A stretch of 64,000 nt of DNA from Mucilaginibacter pineti (GTDB taxonomy: Bacteria; Bacteroidota; Bacteroidia; Sphingobacteriales; Sphingobacteriaceae): assembly GCF_900101875.1 (NCBI RefSeq), contig NZ_FNAI01000016.1, positions 1-64,000 on the forward strand, in the 5' to 3' direction. The notes beneath the pieces were generated by a model. It worked only from the letters and a program-made list of their open reading frames with translations. It did no database searches and was not told where the DNA came from. Shown here one piece after another: positions 17,397 to 26,410 of this stretch. The translations under genes and the position numbers were made by a program. Position 1 is the first letter of the stretch. Each line of letters begins with the position of its first letter.

Positions 17397-17930
17397 ATGA
17401 CGATAAAGTCAATTTTGCAATCTTTAAATATCACTCCTAAAAACACTTTATTTACTTTACTGTTTTTTACCGGATTGTATTTGTCAGTTTTAGAAATTGA
17501 GTTATATCGAAAAACCTTTATACCACTCAGCATCCCTTTATTGATCTGGATACTTACAGGATTATTTATTACTCCGTTCTTTTTAAAAACATTACCTGAT
17601 TATCTTAAAACTGAAATATTTATTTATCAAATAGCATTTAATACCATTACTTGGGGAGGCATTGTAACCTACCTTTTTATGGCATTAAACTGCTATGGAG
17701 CAAGAGCAGACAATACCTCTGCAACATTAATAGCTACAGGATCCGGATATTTAGCCAAAGGAAGATATGGATGTGGAGAGCCCTATAAGGAAGTATATTA
17801 TAGTGGACTTAATAAAGTACTCATTTTTCCTTGCGGTACTACAATCGAAGAAACCAACACAGTTACCATAACTTTAAATAAAGGTCTTTTCAACTACGAT
17901 GTGATCGTAGATCAAAAACTCTCAAAGTAG
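17397..17930 (+). CDS. Hypothetical membrane protein
   Basis: A 177-residue protein of no family that I recognise. Two or three hydrophobic segments lie at about residues 17-33, 42-62 and 78-98. The last third is a soluble domain with three Cys residues (NCYGA, YGCGEP, FPCGTT) and ends in a beta-rich stretch. It is noticeably more AT-rich than its neighbours and stands alone between ettA and ilvE, each with its own transcription unit, which hints at a recently acquired gene. Confidence 0.6.
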   Translation: MTIKSILQSLNITPKNTLFTLLFFTGLYLSVLEIELYRKTFIPLSIPLLIWILTGLFITPFFLKTLPDYLKTEIFIYQIAFNTITWGGIVTYLFMALNCYGARADNTSATLIATGSGYLAKGRYGCGEPYKEVYYSGLNKVLIFPCGTTIEETNTVTITLNKGLFNYDVIVDQKLSK

Positions 17931-18078
17931 AAGATCAATTTTTAAGGAGTGAAGGACTGTATTTTGCGTAGAGATTGCTTCCTACACTCCCATAGAATTA
18001 CTCTTTATCAATTCCTTACATCACCTAAACAAAAAAATTCCTAACTTGCCATTTTCTAATATATAATACATAAAGGCC

Positions 18079-19146
18079 ATGACAGAGACGCTGGACATCA
18101 AGATCACCAAGACTACGCATTCCCGTTTAGCAGAAACGGATTTTGACAACTTACCTTTCGGAAAAACATTTTCTGACCACATGTTTGTGGCCGATTATGC
18201 TGACGGTGAATGGAAAAACCTGCAGGTCATTCCCTACGGCGAGATTGGACTAAGCCCGGCTATTTCTGCATTGCATTACGGCCAGGCATTTTTTGAAGGA
18301 CTAAAAGCTTACAAACATGCCGATGGAAAAGTAACTATTTTCCGCCCGGACAAGAATGCTATCCGCTTTAATAAATCGGCAGAAAGGCTTTGTATGCCAA
18401 CCCTGCCCGAAGAAATATTTTTACAAAGTATGGCAGCCGTGGTTGATTTAGACCGCGACTGGGTACCTGCAAAAGCTAACCACGCATTGTATATCCGTCC
18501 GTTTATGTTTGCTACCGATCCATTTTTGGGAGTAACACCATCGGCTACCTATAAATACATGGTTATTGCAGGCCCCGTTGGACCATATTTTTCAAAAACA
18601 CTGCGTGTAAAGGTAGAAACACATTACACCCGCGCCGCCGAAGGTGGTATGGGCTTTGCAAAAGCTGCCGGAAACTACGGCTCCTCTATGCTGCCTGCCC
18701 GTAAAGCTACCGAAGAAGGTTTTGACCAACTGATATGGACAGATGCCAAAGAACATAAATACGTTGAGGAAATGGGTGCTGCAAATGCCATGTTCCTTTT
18801 GGATGGGAAACTGATTACCGCCGAAGCAAAAGACACCATACTTGACGGTGTAACCCGCGATACGGTTATTGCTTTGGCAAAAGAATGGGGTATCCCGGTT
18901 GAAACACGTAAGGTTTCTGTTGCCGAAATTATTGAAGGCGCCAAAAACGGCAAACTTACCGATGCGTTTGGTGCAGGTACTGCCGCCACTATAGCGTCAG
19001 TAGGTTCAATAAGTGTTGATGGCGAAGAGTATTTCCTGAGCGATCCAAAAACACGCGAGTTTTCGCAAAAAGTATTGACTACGCTTGACGCCATAAAATA
19101 CGGTAACGCGCCAGATACCCATAACTGGAATTACCTGGTATCGTAA
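18079..19146 (+). CDS. ilvE: Branched-chain amino acid aminotransferase
   Basis: PLP enzyme that interconverts valine, leucine and isoleucine with their 2-oxo acids, using 2-oxoglutarate/glutamate. It has 355 residues, the size of the longer (eukaryotic-like, BCAT-type) class IV aminotransferases. Visible landmarks are LHYGQAFFEGLKAY, the IRPFMFATDPFLGV stretch, NYGSSMLPARKATEEGFDQL region with the PLP lysine, EEMGAANAMFLL and FGAGTAATIASVG for phosphate binding. It is monocistronic with a strong terminator downstream. Confidence 0.93.
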   Translation: MTETLDIKITKTTHSRLAETDFDNLPFGKTFSDHMFVADYADGEWKNLQVIPYGEIGLSPAISALHYGQAFFEGLKAYKHADGKVTIFRPDKNAIRFNKSAERLCMPTLPEEIFLQSMAAVVDLDRDWVPAKANHALYIRPFMFATDPFLGVTPSATYKYMVIAGPVGPYFSKTLRVKVETHYTRAAEGGMGFAKAAGNYGSSMLPARKATEEGFDQLIWTDAKEHKYVEEMGAANAMFLLDGKLITAEAKDTILDGVTRDTVIALAKEWGIPVETRKVSVAEIIEGAKNGKLTDAFGAGTAATIASVGSISVDGEEYFLSDPKTREFSQKVLTTLDAIKYGNAPDTHNWNYLVS

Positions 19147-19160
19147 CTTATAAAATCCTA

Positions 19161-19202
19161 AAACAGAAAAGGGTTGTCCGTTTGGGCAACCCTTTTCTGT
19201 TT
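19161..19202 (+). terminator. Strong intrinsic terminator after ilvE
   Basis: AAACAGAAAAGGGTTGtCC pairs with GGgCAACCCTTTTCTGTTT around GTTT, 15 bases after the ilvE stop. It is nearly symmetrical and could also stop the convergent histidine phosphatase transcript. Confidence 0.88.
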
Positions 19203-19250
19203 ATAAGCGTACTTTTTATATTCTAAGTATGGTATAAATTTATAGAACTA

Positions 19251-19811
19251 CTAAAAGCTACATCCTGCTGAAGGGGTTATCCCCTCTTTAGTAATAGTTA
19301 GTTCGGGCTTGCCATTATGGTAGGTTACAATCCAAATGGTATCAAAATCATTATCATTCCAGGTAAGTTTTTTCGTGCTGAGTCCCAAACCTTTTAAAAT
19401 CGATTTAATTTCATTGTGTTCCCAAACAATAATGCTTGTGCCTTTTTTGTCTTGAAGTTCGCTGGCTACGTCTTCGGTATCTTCTTCTTCAAACTTGCTG
19501 TTAATGGCCAAATTATATTTTATGGCAAATGGCGATATGGTTTGGAACATCCGGCTCCTTGGTGTTGATTTACCCAGGTGTAATGCAGGCACATAAATAT
19601 GGTCGGGGATCCCGAATTTGGTTTTCAAAACCTCAGCCAGTTTAAGCGCCCGATTTAAGCCCGCGCAAGACAAATTATCGCCATCGGCAGGTTTTTCAGC
19701 GTGGCGAATAAATACCAGTTTAGTATTTTTCCCCTGGGCGCAGGCCGCAAAATTAAAAAAGCAGCTAACAAGCAGAATTATAGCCGGTAAAAACGCTGTT
19801 CTTTTTATCAT
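19251..19811 (-). CDS. Histidine phosphatase superfamily protein (exported)
   Basis: A 186-residue protein with an N-terminal signal peptide (about 1-25). The catalytic phosphohistidine motif appears as FIRHAEKP (His37, the nucleophile, preceded by Arg), and a later WEHNEIKSIL holds the second conserved His. Branch members act on small phosphoesters or polyphosphate; the substrate here is unknown. It begins three bases after clpS, so the two are co-transcribed, although a functional link with an N-end-rule adaptor is not obvious. Confidence 0.8.
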   Translation of the reverse strand: MIKRTAFLPAIILLVSCFFNFAACAQGKNTKLVFIRHAEKPADGDNLSCAGLNRALKLAEVLKTKFGIPDHIYVPALHLGKSTPRSRMFQTISPFAIKYNLAINSKFEEEDTEDVASELQDKKGTSIIVWEHNEIKSILKGLGLSTKKLTWNDNDFDTIWIVTYHNGKPELTITKEGITPSAGCSF

Positions 19812-19814
19812 AGC

Positions 19815-20096
19815 TTATTCTACGCTTACGGTAAGGCCTTCCTGCTGTAATATTTTCCGGTAGATCTCCATCTCGGTAAAGGAGCCTTCCAATACGGCAC
19901 ACTTACCTTCTGTATGTACCTTCCAGGCTATCTTTTCGGCTTGCGATTCGGAATAATCGAGGTATTTCATCATACAATGGATCACATGATCAAAGGTATT
20001 GAAATCGTCGTTCCACAATATCAGGCGGTGAACTTCTTTAAGTCCTGCCAGTAACTCTTCGAGGGTGAATGTTTCTTCCTGTGTTTCAGTTGGCAT
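19815..20096 (-). CDS. clpS: ATP-dependent Clp protease adaptor protein ClpS
   Basis: Small adaptor that delivers proteins with destabilising N-terminal residues to the Clp unfoldase. The 93-residue product has a flexible N-terminal tail rich in Glu/Thr and the folded core from HRLILWNDDFNTFDHVI onward, in which the NDD segment forms the N-degron pocket; KVHTEGKCAVLEGSFTEME is the second conserved block. A -7-like box (CAAATTTA at 20106-20113, read as TAAATTTG) lies just upstream. It is the first gene of a two-gene unit. Confidence 0.92.
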   Translation of the reverse strand: MPTETQEETFTLEELLAGLKEVHRLILWNDDFNTFDHVIHCMMKYLDYSESQAEKIAWKVHTEGKCAVLEGSFTEMEIYRKILQQEGLTVSVE

Positions 20097-20208
20097 ATGT
20101 AACTACAAATTTACTTAAAAACAACAATAAAAGTGTTAAAATCATGTTCAATGGACTTAAAAATCACGTTACAAAACTCACATACCCCATCCTAATTATC
20201 TTAAACCC

Positions 20209-21084
20209 ATGAACAAAGTATTACCATGCCTTATTTTGGCTGTCGCTGTACAACTTTCGGCCAATAACAACGCACATGCGCAAGGTGCTAAAACAGGTAC
20301 ATCAACCCTTCAAACTCCACCCGCAACCATAAATATCGACGGCGATCTGAAAGACTGGGGCGATAGCCTCCGTTACTATAACGACGAGAAAAAACTAAAT
20401 TATACACTCGCGAATGATAAAACCACGTTGTACGCTGCCATCCGCATTAGCGATAGGATACAACAAATGCAAACACTGCATGGCGGCATTACGCTGAGTA
20501 TTGACACCCGAGGCAAAAAGAAGGAAACGTTTTCGCTTACCTTTCCGCTGGCTCCGGCAGGAGCTGTGTTGCCATTTGCGCAACATAAAGATGGTGATGG
20601 TGAAGTTACAAAAGAAGACCGCGACGAGTTACTGCGCGAAAGGATAACCCAATTGCGCAATATTAAGGTAGAGGGCTTTAAAGATATTGAGGGTGATATG
20701 ATAACCACATCAAACACCTATGGTATTAAAGCGGCCATTAATTACGATGCCGAGGGAAACCTTGTTTATGAAATTGCTATACCGCTGCAATTTTTCCATG
20801 CAGATGATATTGCCAAAAATGAGTGGGCCTTCAACTTTAAAATAAACGGCATCCAACGACCAAAACCCGAAGGCGGCAATGAAAATGGCAGCGGAATGGG
20901 TGGCGGCGGCAGAGGCGGACGTGGTGGTGGTGGAATGGGAGGCGGCGGTGGTCGCAGTGGCAGAGGAGGAGGCGGTGGTGGTCGCGGTGGATTTGGCGGC
21001 GGCGGCGCTGGTGGAGAAAGCGGCCGAAGCGATGCATCAAAATCAGTTGATTTTTGGGAGAAGTTTTATCTGAACAAAAACTGA
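20209..21084 (+). CDS. Secreted CBM9-like domain protein with Gly-rich tail
   Basis: A 291-residue exported protein with a signal peptide (about 1-25). Residues 40-225 form a beta-sandwich of the CBM9-like type (ATINIDGDLKDWGDSLRYYN, then LANDKTTLYAAIRISD), a fold often seen in surface proteins that bind sugars or other ligands. Residues about 225-275 are almost only Gly, Arg and Ser, with repeated GGGGRGG units, before a short charged C-terminus. The low-complexity tail may be cell-surface or RNA/polyanion interacting; this is not known. Monocistronic. Confidence 0.7.
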   Translation: MNKVLPCLILAVAVQLSANNNAHAQGAKTGTSTLQTPPATINIDGDLKDWGDSLRYYNDEKKLNYTLANDKTTLYAAIRISDRIQQMQTLHGGITLSIDTRGKKKETFSLTFPLAPAGAVLPFAQHKDGDGEVTKEDRDELLRERITQLRNIKVEGFKDIEGDMITTSNTYGIKAAINYDAEGNLVYEIAIPLQFFHADDIAKNEWAFNFKINGIQRPKPEGGNENGSGMGGGGRGGRGGGGMGGGGGRSGRGGGGGGRGGFGGGGAGGESGRSDASKSVDFWEKFYLNKN

Positions 21085-21103
21085 ATTTAATAGATAAAAA
21101 AGC

Positions 21104-21264
21104 TGTCATCCTGAGTTGTAAAACCCGTGGTCTGTGGAACTTGAAATGACACGGGAAATTATAATAAAACCCTGTCATCCAGAGCGGAGCGAAGGATCTA
21201 TTGAAGACTGTGCAAATCGAAAATGCATATCGCAAAATAGATTCTCGCTACGCTCAGAATGACA
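21104..21264. repeat. Two adjacent TGTCAT...ATGACA inverted-repeat elements
   Basis: The first spans 21104-21151 (TGTCATCCTGAGTT paired with AACTTGAAATGACA). The second spans 21173-21264: TGTCATCCAGAGCGGAGCGA pairs with TCGCTACGCTCAGAATGACA with a few mismatches, and GGATCTATT with AATAGATT. They fill the gap between two convergent genes. The TGTCAT ends and the GA...GAAGGATCT wording are shared with the elements at 10012-10091 and 36133-36252. Confidence 0.78.
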
Positions 21265-21286
21265 AATTCTCTACCCTACCTTATCC

Positions 21287-24004
21287 CTACTCTACCTTAT
21301 AAGTATAAACCTGATGGCCTAAATCACCCTCGGCATCAATTCCTTCAATTAAGATACGGTAAGTTCCTTTACCATCGGTATTAAAAAAGGAGAATGAAGC
21401 ATTGCCATCCTTATCGGTTACAATGTTCGGGTGCCATGATACGGTAGACCGCAAATCCAACATCTGCGTGTTTGTTTTAGGATCATCATATTGAGGCGAG
21501 TAAAATTCACGCGCTTTATAGTACCCTTTAGGTGCATACGTAACAATACCAGGCGCATAACGATTATATACCGATCCTTCGCCGCCTCTTTTTGTAGTTA
21601 TCACCAGCACCCCTCCATCTCCTCTGAAACCATACATGGCGGTATTGCCAATCGTACGCAAAACTTCAACGCTTGCCACATCAAACGTGCCCATGCTGTT
21701 CAGGTAATCTTTTTCCATTTCTATACCATCTAACATTATTGTCATTGGTTTATTTGGGCTGCGGTTTGAATACGGGACCCCGTTTCTGAATATTACACCG
21801 CTTACCCGTATTTGCAGGGCCAACGCTAAATTGCCTGAACCCATTTCAAGATCTTTATAGGTAATCACCTGATCGGCATTGCCGGGCCCATTTAAATTAC
21901 TGGAGTGTGTCAGAACTTGTTTTTTGTCTTTAATTACCACCTCTTTAAGCACGATGGTATGGTTGCCGATACCATATTTAACATCTTCGTTAAAACGCTG
22001 CTTGCTGTTTTGCAAATACTTCGATTTTACATCGCTGATGTTTACCTCAACATCGGCTGCATTTTTATTTTTGCCCGAGGCTTGCGGCGCTATATTATCA
22101 AGCGTAATATCTACATTTTTACGATCCTTAGCCGTGCGGGCCTGAATTACAAATTTCATACTATCCCTAAAAACCAGGTTTTTGAATACAAACCGACCCT
22201 TATCGTCAGATGCTGTATCCAACATAAAAAAGCCGCCACTTGTGGTAAGCAGGGTTATTTTGGCATTAGGTACGGGTTTGCCGCCAAAGGTTTTTATATA
22301 ACCTGATACTTCCAACGTTTTTTCGGGTTGATAAACTATCGGTTCAAAAGCGTTGGCCAATAACTTTTTCCATTCAAAACGACGATATCCCTGTGTTAAC
22401 AGCAATACATCCAAATCGGCATTGGTTTTGGCGTTTATGTTGTTAAAGTAATATCCTGGTTTTTCAATGTATCCTTTCAAATCGGACGTAAGAAGGACAT
22501 TGGAAAATATACTTTCCTCATTACCTTCATCAACCAGAACTTTCGACAGATCAATAACCGATGCAGAAAAACTACCTATTGCAGGTTTGGCATCTGAATC
22601 TTTAGCATTAAGGCTGATGGTTACCTTTTGGCGGGGGGCAGATGTTTTTTTATCTGCATTAACAGAAAGTTTAAGGTCATTAACCGGGTTTCTGATAAAT
22701 ATTAAACGCTCGTTCAGCGGCTCGCCAGCCGCAGAAAACAGGGTAAGCTGCACAATACCCGATGGAAACTTACTTTTGGGAATAACATTGGTAAAAGTTT
22801 TACCGCCATCGGCGCTGTTGGCTGCATAATAAATTTCGCCGGCACTTTGTGCAACCAGGGTTAGTCCACCTGTTGGCGTAGTACTGCCCGATATGGCAGC
22901 TCCGGGTATAACTTTAACAGCAATATCGTCGTCAAATGAATCATCAACACTTAAAACATAACCATTATCCGTTGCCTTGGGCAAAGCAAATTCGCCGGTA
23001 GAACCATCCGCATAAGTAATTTTTGCTTTGTATGATTTGCTTGCTTCGGGTTTTAAAGCAAAAACGCCCATACCAAGATGGGTACTGGAAAAGGTAGTTA
23101 TCTCCTGGTTTTGGTCGTTAACAATAGTTCCTTTAACATCCGCACCCAAGCCATCGGCATTAACTGCTTTAAAAGCAATTTTTGACTCAGCTCCATTTAA
23201 AAGGTTACCGCTCTCGGGGAAAAACTGCACATCAACGTTGTTTGACAGCGCTTTTATAGGAATTACTTTGGAGAATGTCTTGTTATTTTCGAGTTTTATA
23301 TTGGTAACTATATGCCCGGTGGCAGCTAAGCCGGCAGATGTAGTAAAACCTACATTAAAGTTACCGTTAGCATCTGTAGTCCCTCGCCCTTTCGAAACAA
23401 TTTTACCGTTCAATTCAACATCATAAGTAACCTCGTTACCTGCATAGGCTACTCCGCTGGCAGTAGTGTAGGTTATGGCAGCATTTATTTTTTGCTTATC
23501 TTTTTGATTAATAAATGTGTAAGCGGTATTTGTAAAAACCACATTGTTTATACCTTTTGCAACCGTGATAGTTTTATCAAAAAAATAAGCTTCGCCTGCA
23601 TTACGCATCCAGTTGGTGTAGGCCCGTATACGGTAGTTGCCTTCCTCCAGCGAGTCGGCAAGCGCGAAATCGCCGTAGGCAAGGCCACTGATCAGCGGGA
23701 GTTTGATACTGCGTTTTACAGAATCGTTTCCGTCTATCAAGTCTACATTCAGTATCTCACTATATGCCGAAAGTTGGTGTTTATTACCAATGGTTACGTA
23801 AGCTTTAAACCAAATATCGTCGCCAATGGCATAGCTGGATTTGTCAAGGTGAAGATAAACTTTTTCTATGGGTTGCTCAGCGCGCCATTTATAAAGCTGA
23901 TCTACCAGTTTTGTAAGCAAATCATCGCCCGGACCAGTAAAACTTAACATGCCTGCAACAACAGTCATCAGCAATAAACCGGCGGATATTTTCTTGTACT
24001 TCAT
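21287..24004 (-). CDS. MG2 / TonB-dependent receptor plug domain protein
   Basis: The start at 24004 (MKYKKISAGLLLMTVVAGML) gives a proper signal peptide; an earlier in-frame ATG adds ten residues without purpose. The 905-residue product has macroglobulin MG2-like strands near the start (EKVYLHLDKSSYAIGDDIWF), several further Ig-like domains, a carboxypeptidase-regulatory-like domain at about 560-620, and a C-terminal TonB receptor plug (about 700-800, with LALQIRVSGVIFRNGVPYSN and AMYGFRGDGGVLVITTKRGG). There is no beta-barrel. Such proteins are frequent in Bacteroidota near the outer membrane; their role is uncharacterised. Confidence 0.82.
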   Translation of the reverse strand: MKYKKISAGLLLMTVVAGMLSFTGPGDDLLTKLVDQLYKWRAEQPIEKVYLHLDKSSYAIGDDIWFKAYVTIGNKHQLSAYSEILNVDLIDGNDSVKRSIKLPLISGLAYGDFALADSLEEGNYRIRAYTNWMRNAGEAYFFDKTITVAKGINNVVFTNTAYTFINQKDKQKINAAITYTTASGVAYAGNEVTYDVELNGKIVSKGRGTTDANGNFNVGFTTSAGLAATGHIVTNIKLENNKTFSKVIPIKALSNNVDVQFFPESGNLLNGAESKIAFKAVNADGLGADVKGTIVNDQNQEITTFSSTHLGMGVFALKPEASKSYKAKITYADGSTGEFALPKATDNGYVLSVDDSFDDDIAVKVIPGAAISGSTTPTGGLTLVAQSAGEIYYAANSADGGKTFTNVIPKSKFPSGIVQLTLFSAAGEPLNERLIFIRNPVNDLKLSVNADKKTSAPRQKVTISLNAKDSDAKPAIGSFSASVIDLSKVLVDEGNEESIFSNVLLTSDLKGYIEKPGYYFNNINAKTNADLDVLLLTQGYRRFEWKKLLANAFEPIVYQPEKTLEVSGYIKTFGGKPVPNAKITLLTTSGGFFMLDTASDDKGRFVFKNLVFRDSMKFVIQARTAKDRKNVDITLDNIAPQASGKNKNAADVEVNISDVKSKYLQNSKQRFNEDVKYGIGNHTIVLKEVVIKDKKQVLTHSSNLNGPGNADQVITYKDLEMGSGNLALALQIRVSGVIFRNGVPYSNRSPNKPMTIMLDGIEMEKDYLNSMGTFDVASVEVLRTIGNTAMYGFRGDGGVLVITTKRGGEGSVYNRYAPGIVTYAPKGYYKAREFYSPQYDDPKTNTQMLDLRSTVSWHPNIVTDKDGNASFSFFNTDGKGTYRILIEGIDAEGDLGHQVYTYKVE

Positions 24005-24061
24005 GGGGTTAAATAAAAATATTAAGCTACACAAAAAATAATATATAGCACCATAACAAGT

Positions 24062-24211
24062 GTGTTACTGTTAGTACGTTTGATTAATGAAGGGGTAAAT
24101 AACGAAGAAGCAAAACCGCAGGATATCGATTTCAAGAATTGGATAGGTTTTATAAGGCATACAGGTAAAATTAATTACCCGGTTAGACGAGTAATCAACA
24201 AATTGGTTTAA
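24062..24211 (+). CDS. Possible small ORF, 49 codons
   Basis: An open frame from GTG (24062) to TAA (24211) lies in the 270-base gap between two minus-strand genes. The predicted peptide has a charged middle (NNEEAKPQDIDF) and a basic C-terminus (YPVRRVINKLV). I see no ribosome-binding site, promoter or family. It may be a decayed gene fragment or chance. Confidence 0.18.
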   Translation: MLLLVRLINEGVNNEEAKPQDIDFKNWIGFIRHTGKINYPVRRVINKLV

Positions 24212-24274
24212 CGCCAATTAAAATAATTTAAAGGCTGCAACTACTCACCCAATCAACTATTCAACTTGTTTGCG

Positions 24275-24811
24275 CTACCACTTATTCTTCCACATCATGC
24301 TTTCAACAGGGCGGGTGGTGGGGTTATTGTATTTGGCGTTACTTTTAGTGTTATACAGGGTTTCAATCTCGCCTTCTACCACAAAATAAATCAACTGCCC
24401 TATGGGCATACCCGGGTAAATGCGTACAGGTTGGGCGCAGGATATTTCCAATGTCCAGGTATTGCAAAAACCAACGTCACCCTTGCCAGCGGTGGCATGT
24501 ATATCAATACCTAACCTGCCGGTGCTTGATTTACCTTCAAGAAAAGGTACATGGCAGTGCGTTTCGGTATACTCAACGGTTACACCCAAATAAAGGGTAT
24601 TGGGCTGCAACACAAAACCATCTTTAGGGATCTCAAAACCGTCAATTTCGTTATGTACCTTAGCATCAAGTACCCTGTTGCGGTAAGTTGCCAGGTATTT
24701 ACCTAAATGTACATCGTACGAGTTTGTGCCCAGGCATTCGCGTTGAAAGGGTTCAATAATAATATGTCCTTTTTCAATTTCTTCGAGAATACGCTTATCA
24801 GATAATATCAT
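24275..24811 (-). CDS. dcd: dCTP deaminase
   Basis: Deaminates dCTP to dUTP, supplying dTTP synthesis. The start at 24811 (MILSDKRILEEIEKGHIIIE) gives the normal 178 residues; the upstream extension would read through a repeat element. Conserved blocks are LGTNSYDVHLGKYLATY, the substrate and Mg region with VEYTETHCHVPFLEGKSSTG, and the catalytic-site region DIHATAGKGDVGF with its Gly-Asp-Val-Gly-Phe. It is divergent from the phosphopantetheinyl transferase operon. Confidence 0.93.
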   Translation of the reverse strand: MILSDKRILEEIEKGHIIIEPFQRECLGTNSYDVHLGKYLATYRNRVLDAKVHNEIDGFEIPKDGFVLQPNTLYLGVTVEYTETHCHVPFLEGKSSTGRLGIDIHATAGKGDVGFCNTWTLEISCAQPVRIYPGMPIGQLIYFVVEGEIETLYNTKSNAKYNNPTTRPVESMMWKNKW

Positions 24812-24829
24812 GGTAGGGCCTAAATTAAA

Positions 24830-24954
24830 AATTTGATTTGAAGATTTGGCAATTTGAAGATTTGAAAGTGAAAAAACACACATATTTGTTTCTGATATAA
24901 AATCTTTTCAACCTGTCCATTTTCAAATCTTCAAATTGCCAAATCTTCAAATTG
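24830..24954. repeat. Inverted-repeat element, GATTTGAAGATTTG type
   Basis: The left arm (24830-24867) and right arm (24921-24954) contain a 32-base perfect inverted repeat made of the word ATTTGAAGATTTGGCA repeated about twice. The 53-base loop is unrelated. The element lies between the divergent dcd and phosphopantetheinyl transferase genes. A variant lies at 43511-43581. Confidence 0.82.
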
Positions 24955-25010
24955 ATATAATTATAAATATTTGACATAAGTTTGCCACCGTTTTTGCAAT
25001 TTTACTTTAT

Positions 25011-25655
25011 ATGGCTATAGCATACAGGCAGCGAATTGATGACGACACCGAATTTGCACTCTGGAAAATTGAAGAGGAGGCTAACGACCTGTACAACCAA
25101 CTACAACTTAATGAGAATGAGAAGGCTTATGTTGAAAAACTAAGCAACGGCAAGCGCCACCTGCACTGGTTAGGAACCCGCGTATTGCTGCGTAAAATGC
25201 TGCGTACCGACGAATATATTGATTGCAAGGTTGATAACCATGGTAAGCCCTATCTTGTTAATTTACCTTACCACATTTCGCTTAGCCATTCGTTTGAGTA
25301 TGCTGCCGTTATGATCAGTAAAACTCATAAAGTGGGGATAGATATTGAACAGATAAAACAAAAGGTAGAGCGCATTGCCAGTAAGTTTATGCGCCCCGAA
25401 GAACTTGCATTTATCAATAACCGGCAAAAAATTGAGCACTTGTATGTTTGCTGGTGCGCCAAAGAGGCCATTTACAAATGCAATGGCGAAAAAGAAGTAT
25501 CCTTTGCCGATAACATTTTTTTATCGCCATTTAATTTTGAGCACCACGGTATATTAAATGCCAATCTGCATAAAAACGATGTAAATCTTAATTATACCGT
25601 AGGTTATCTGCAATACCAGGATTATATGATTGGTTATGTAAAGGGGGATATGTGA
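25011..25655 (+). CDS. 4'-phosphopantetheinyl transferase superfamily protein
   Basis: Transfers phosphopantetheine from CoA to a carrier-protein serine. The 214 residues contain the family motifs: HISLSHSFEYAAVMIS, the Mg-binding VGIDIEQIKQ (Asp and Glu) and WCAKEAIYK (Glu, Lys). The size points to the Sfp/AcpT-type (two-lobe) branch rather than the short AcpS. It may be the holo-ACP synthase of this organism or act on a secondary carrier. It is the first gene of an operon that overlaps lipB, which fits a theme of cofactor arms attached to carrier proteins. Confidence 0.85.
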   Translation: MAIAYRQRIDDDTEFALWKIEEEANDLYNQLQLNENEKAYVEKLSNGKRHLHWLGTRVLLRKMLRTDEYIDCKVDNHGKPYLVNLPYHISLSHSFEYAAVMISKTHKVGIDIEQIKQKVERIASKFMRPEELAFINNRQKIEHLYVCWCAKEAIYKCNGEKEVSFADNIFLSPFNFEHHGILNANLHKNDVNLNYTVGYLQYQDYMIGYVKGDM

Positions 25656-26410
25656 TGAAAAATAAAAAAGTTTTTTTTGAAGACTGGGGATTGATCGATT
25701 ATCAGCAAGCCTGGGACAAACAGGAAGAATTGTTCTCGGCCACTGTAAAAACCAAACTCGATAACCGCAACAGCGAATTAGCATATGCCGAAGCTGCCAA
25801 AAATTCGGTGGCTACAGATACCTATGCGCCTTTTGAACCTGCCGAAACTTTCAATTACCTTGTATTTTGTGAACACCCGCATGTTTACACATTAGGCAAA
25901 AGCGGAAAGGCCGAACATTTACTGCTGGATGAAGCCGGTTTAAAAGAGAAACAGGCCGTGTATTACCCCATTAATCGCGGCGGCGATATTACCTATCATG
26001 GCCCAGGACAAATTGTATCATACCCGATACTTGACCTGGATAACTTTTTTACCGATATCCACCTGTACCTGCGTACCCTTGAAGAAGCGATTATACTTAC
26101 CCTTGCCGATTATGGTTTGCAGGCTGGCCGCTATCCTGGCTATACCGGTGTTTGGTTTGATGCCGATAATGATAACGCCCGTAAAATTTGCGCTATGGGC
26201 GTACGCTGCAGCCGTTGGGTAACCATGCACGGGCTGGCCTTTAATGTAAATACCAACCTCGATTATTTTAAAAATATAGTCCCCTGCGGTATTGACGATA
26301 AGGCTGTAACCTCCATGCAGCAAGAACTTGGCTATGAAGTTGATATAAATGAAGTTAAAAAAATCCTAAAGCATCATATTTCCGTATTGTTTGATATGGA
26401 GATGTTATGA
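25655..26410 (+). CDS. lipB: Octanoyltransferase LipB
   Basis: Moves octanoate from octanoyl-ACP to lipoyl domains, the first step of lipoate synthesis. The 251-residue protein shows the conserved blocks HVYTLGKSG, NRGGDITYHGPGQIV, the acyl-transfer lysine in ARKICAMGVR and the active-site Cys in NIVPCGIDDK. The ATG at 25655 overlaps the preceding stop by one base (TGATG); a GTG three bases earlier is also possible. The downstream gene overlaps it as well, implying tight coupling. Confidence 0.93.
   Translation: MKNKKVFFEDWGLIDYQQAWDKQEELFSATVKTKLDNRNSELAYAEAAKNSVATDTYAPFEPAETFNYLVFCEHPHVYTLGKSGKAEHLLLDEAGLKEKQAVYYPINRGGDITYHGPGQIVSYPILDLDNFFTDIHLYLRTLEEAIILTLADYGLQAGRYPGYTGVWFDADNDNARKICAMGVRCSRWVTMHGLAFNVNTNLDYFKNIVPCGIDDKAVTSMQQELGYEVDINEVKKILKHHISVLFDMEML

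Noticed and set aside
20837..21235. 132-codon minus-strand frame opposite the Gly-rich gene
   Set aside because: It is the mirror of the GGN-rich codons, giving a His/Arg-rich peptide.
24812..24883. Longer N-terminus for dcd
   Set aside because: The extra 24 codons are encoded in the inverted-repeat element and the conserved domain begins at MILSDKRI.
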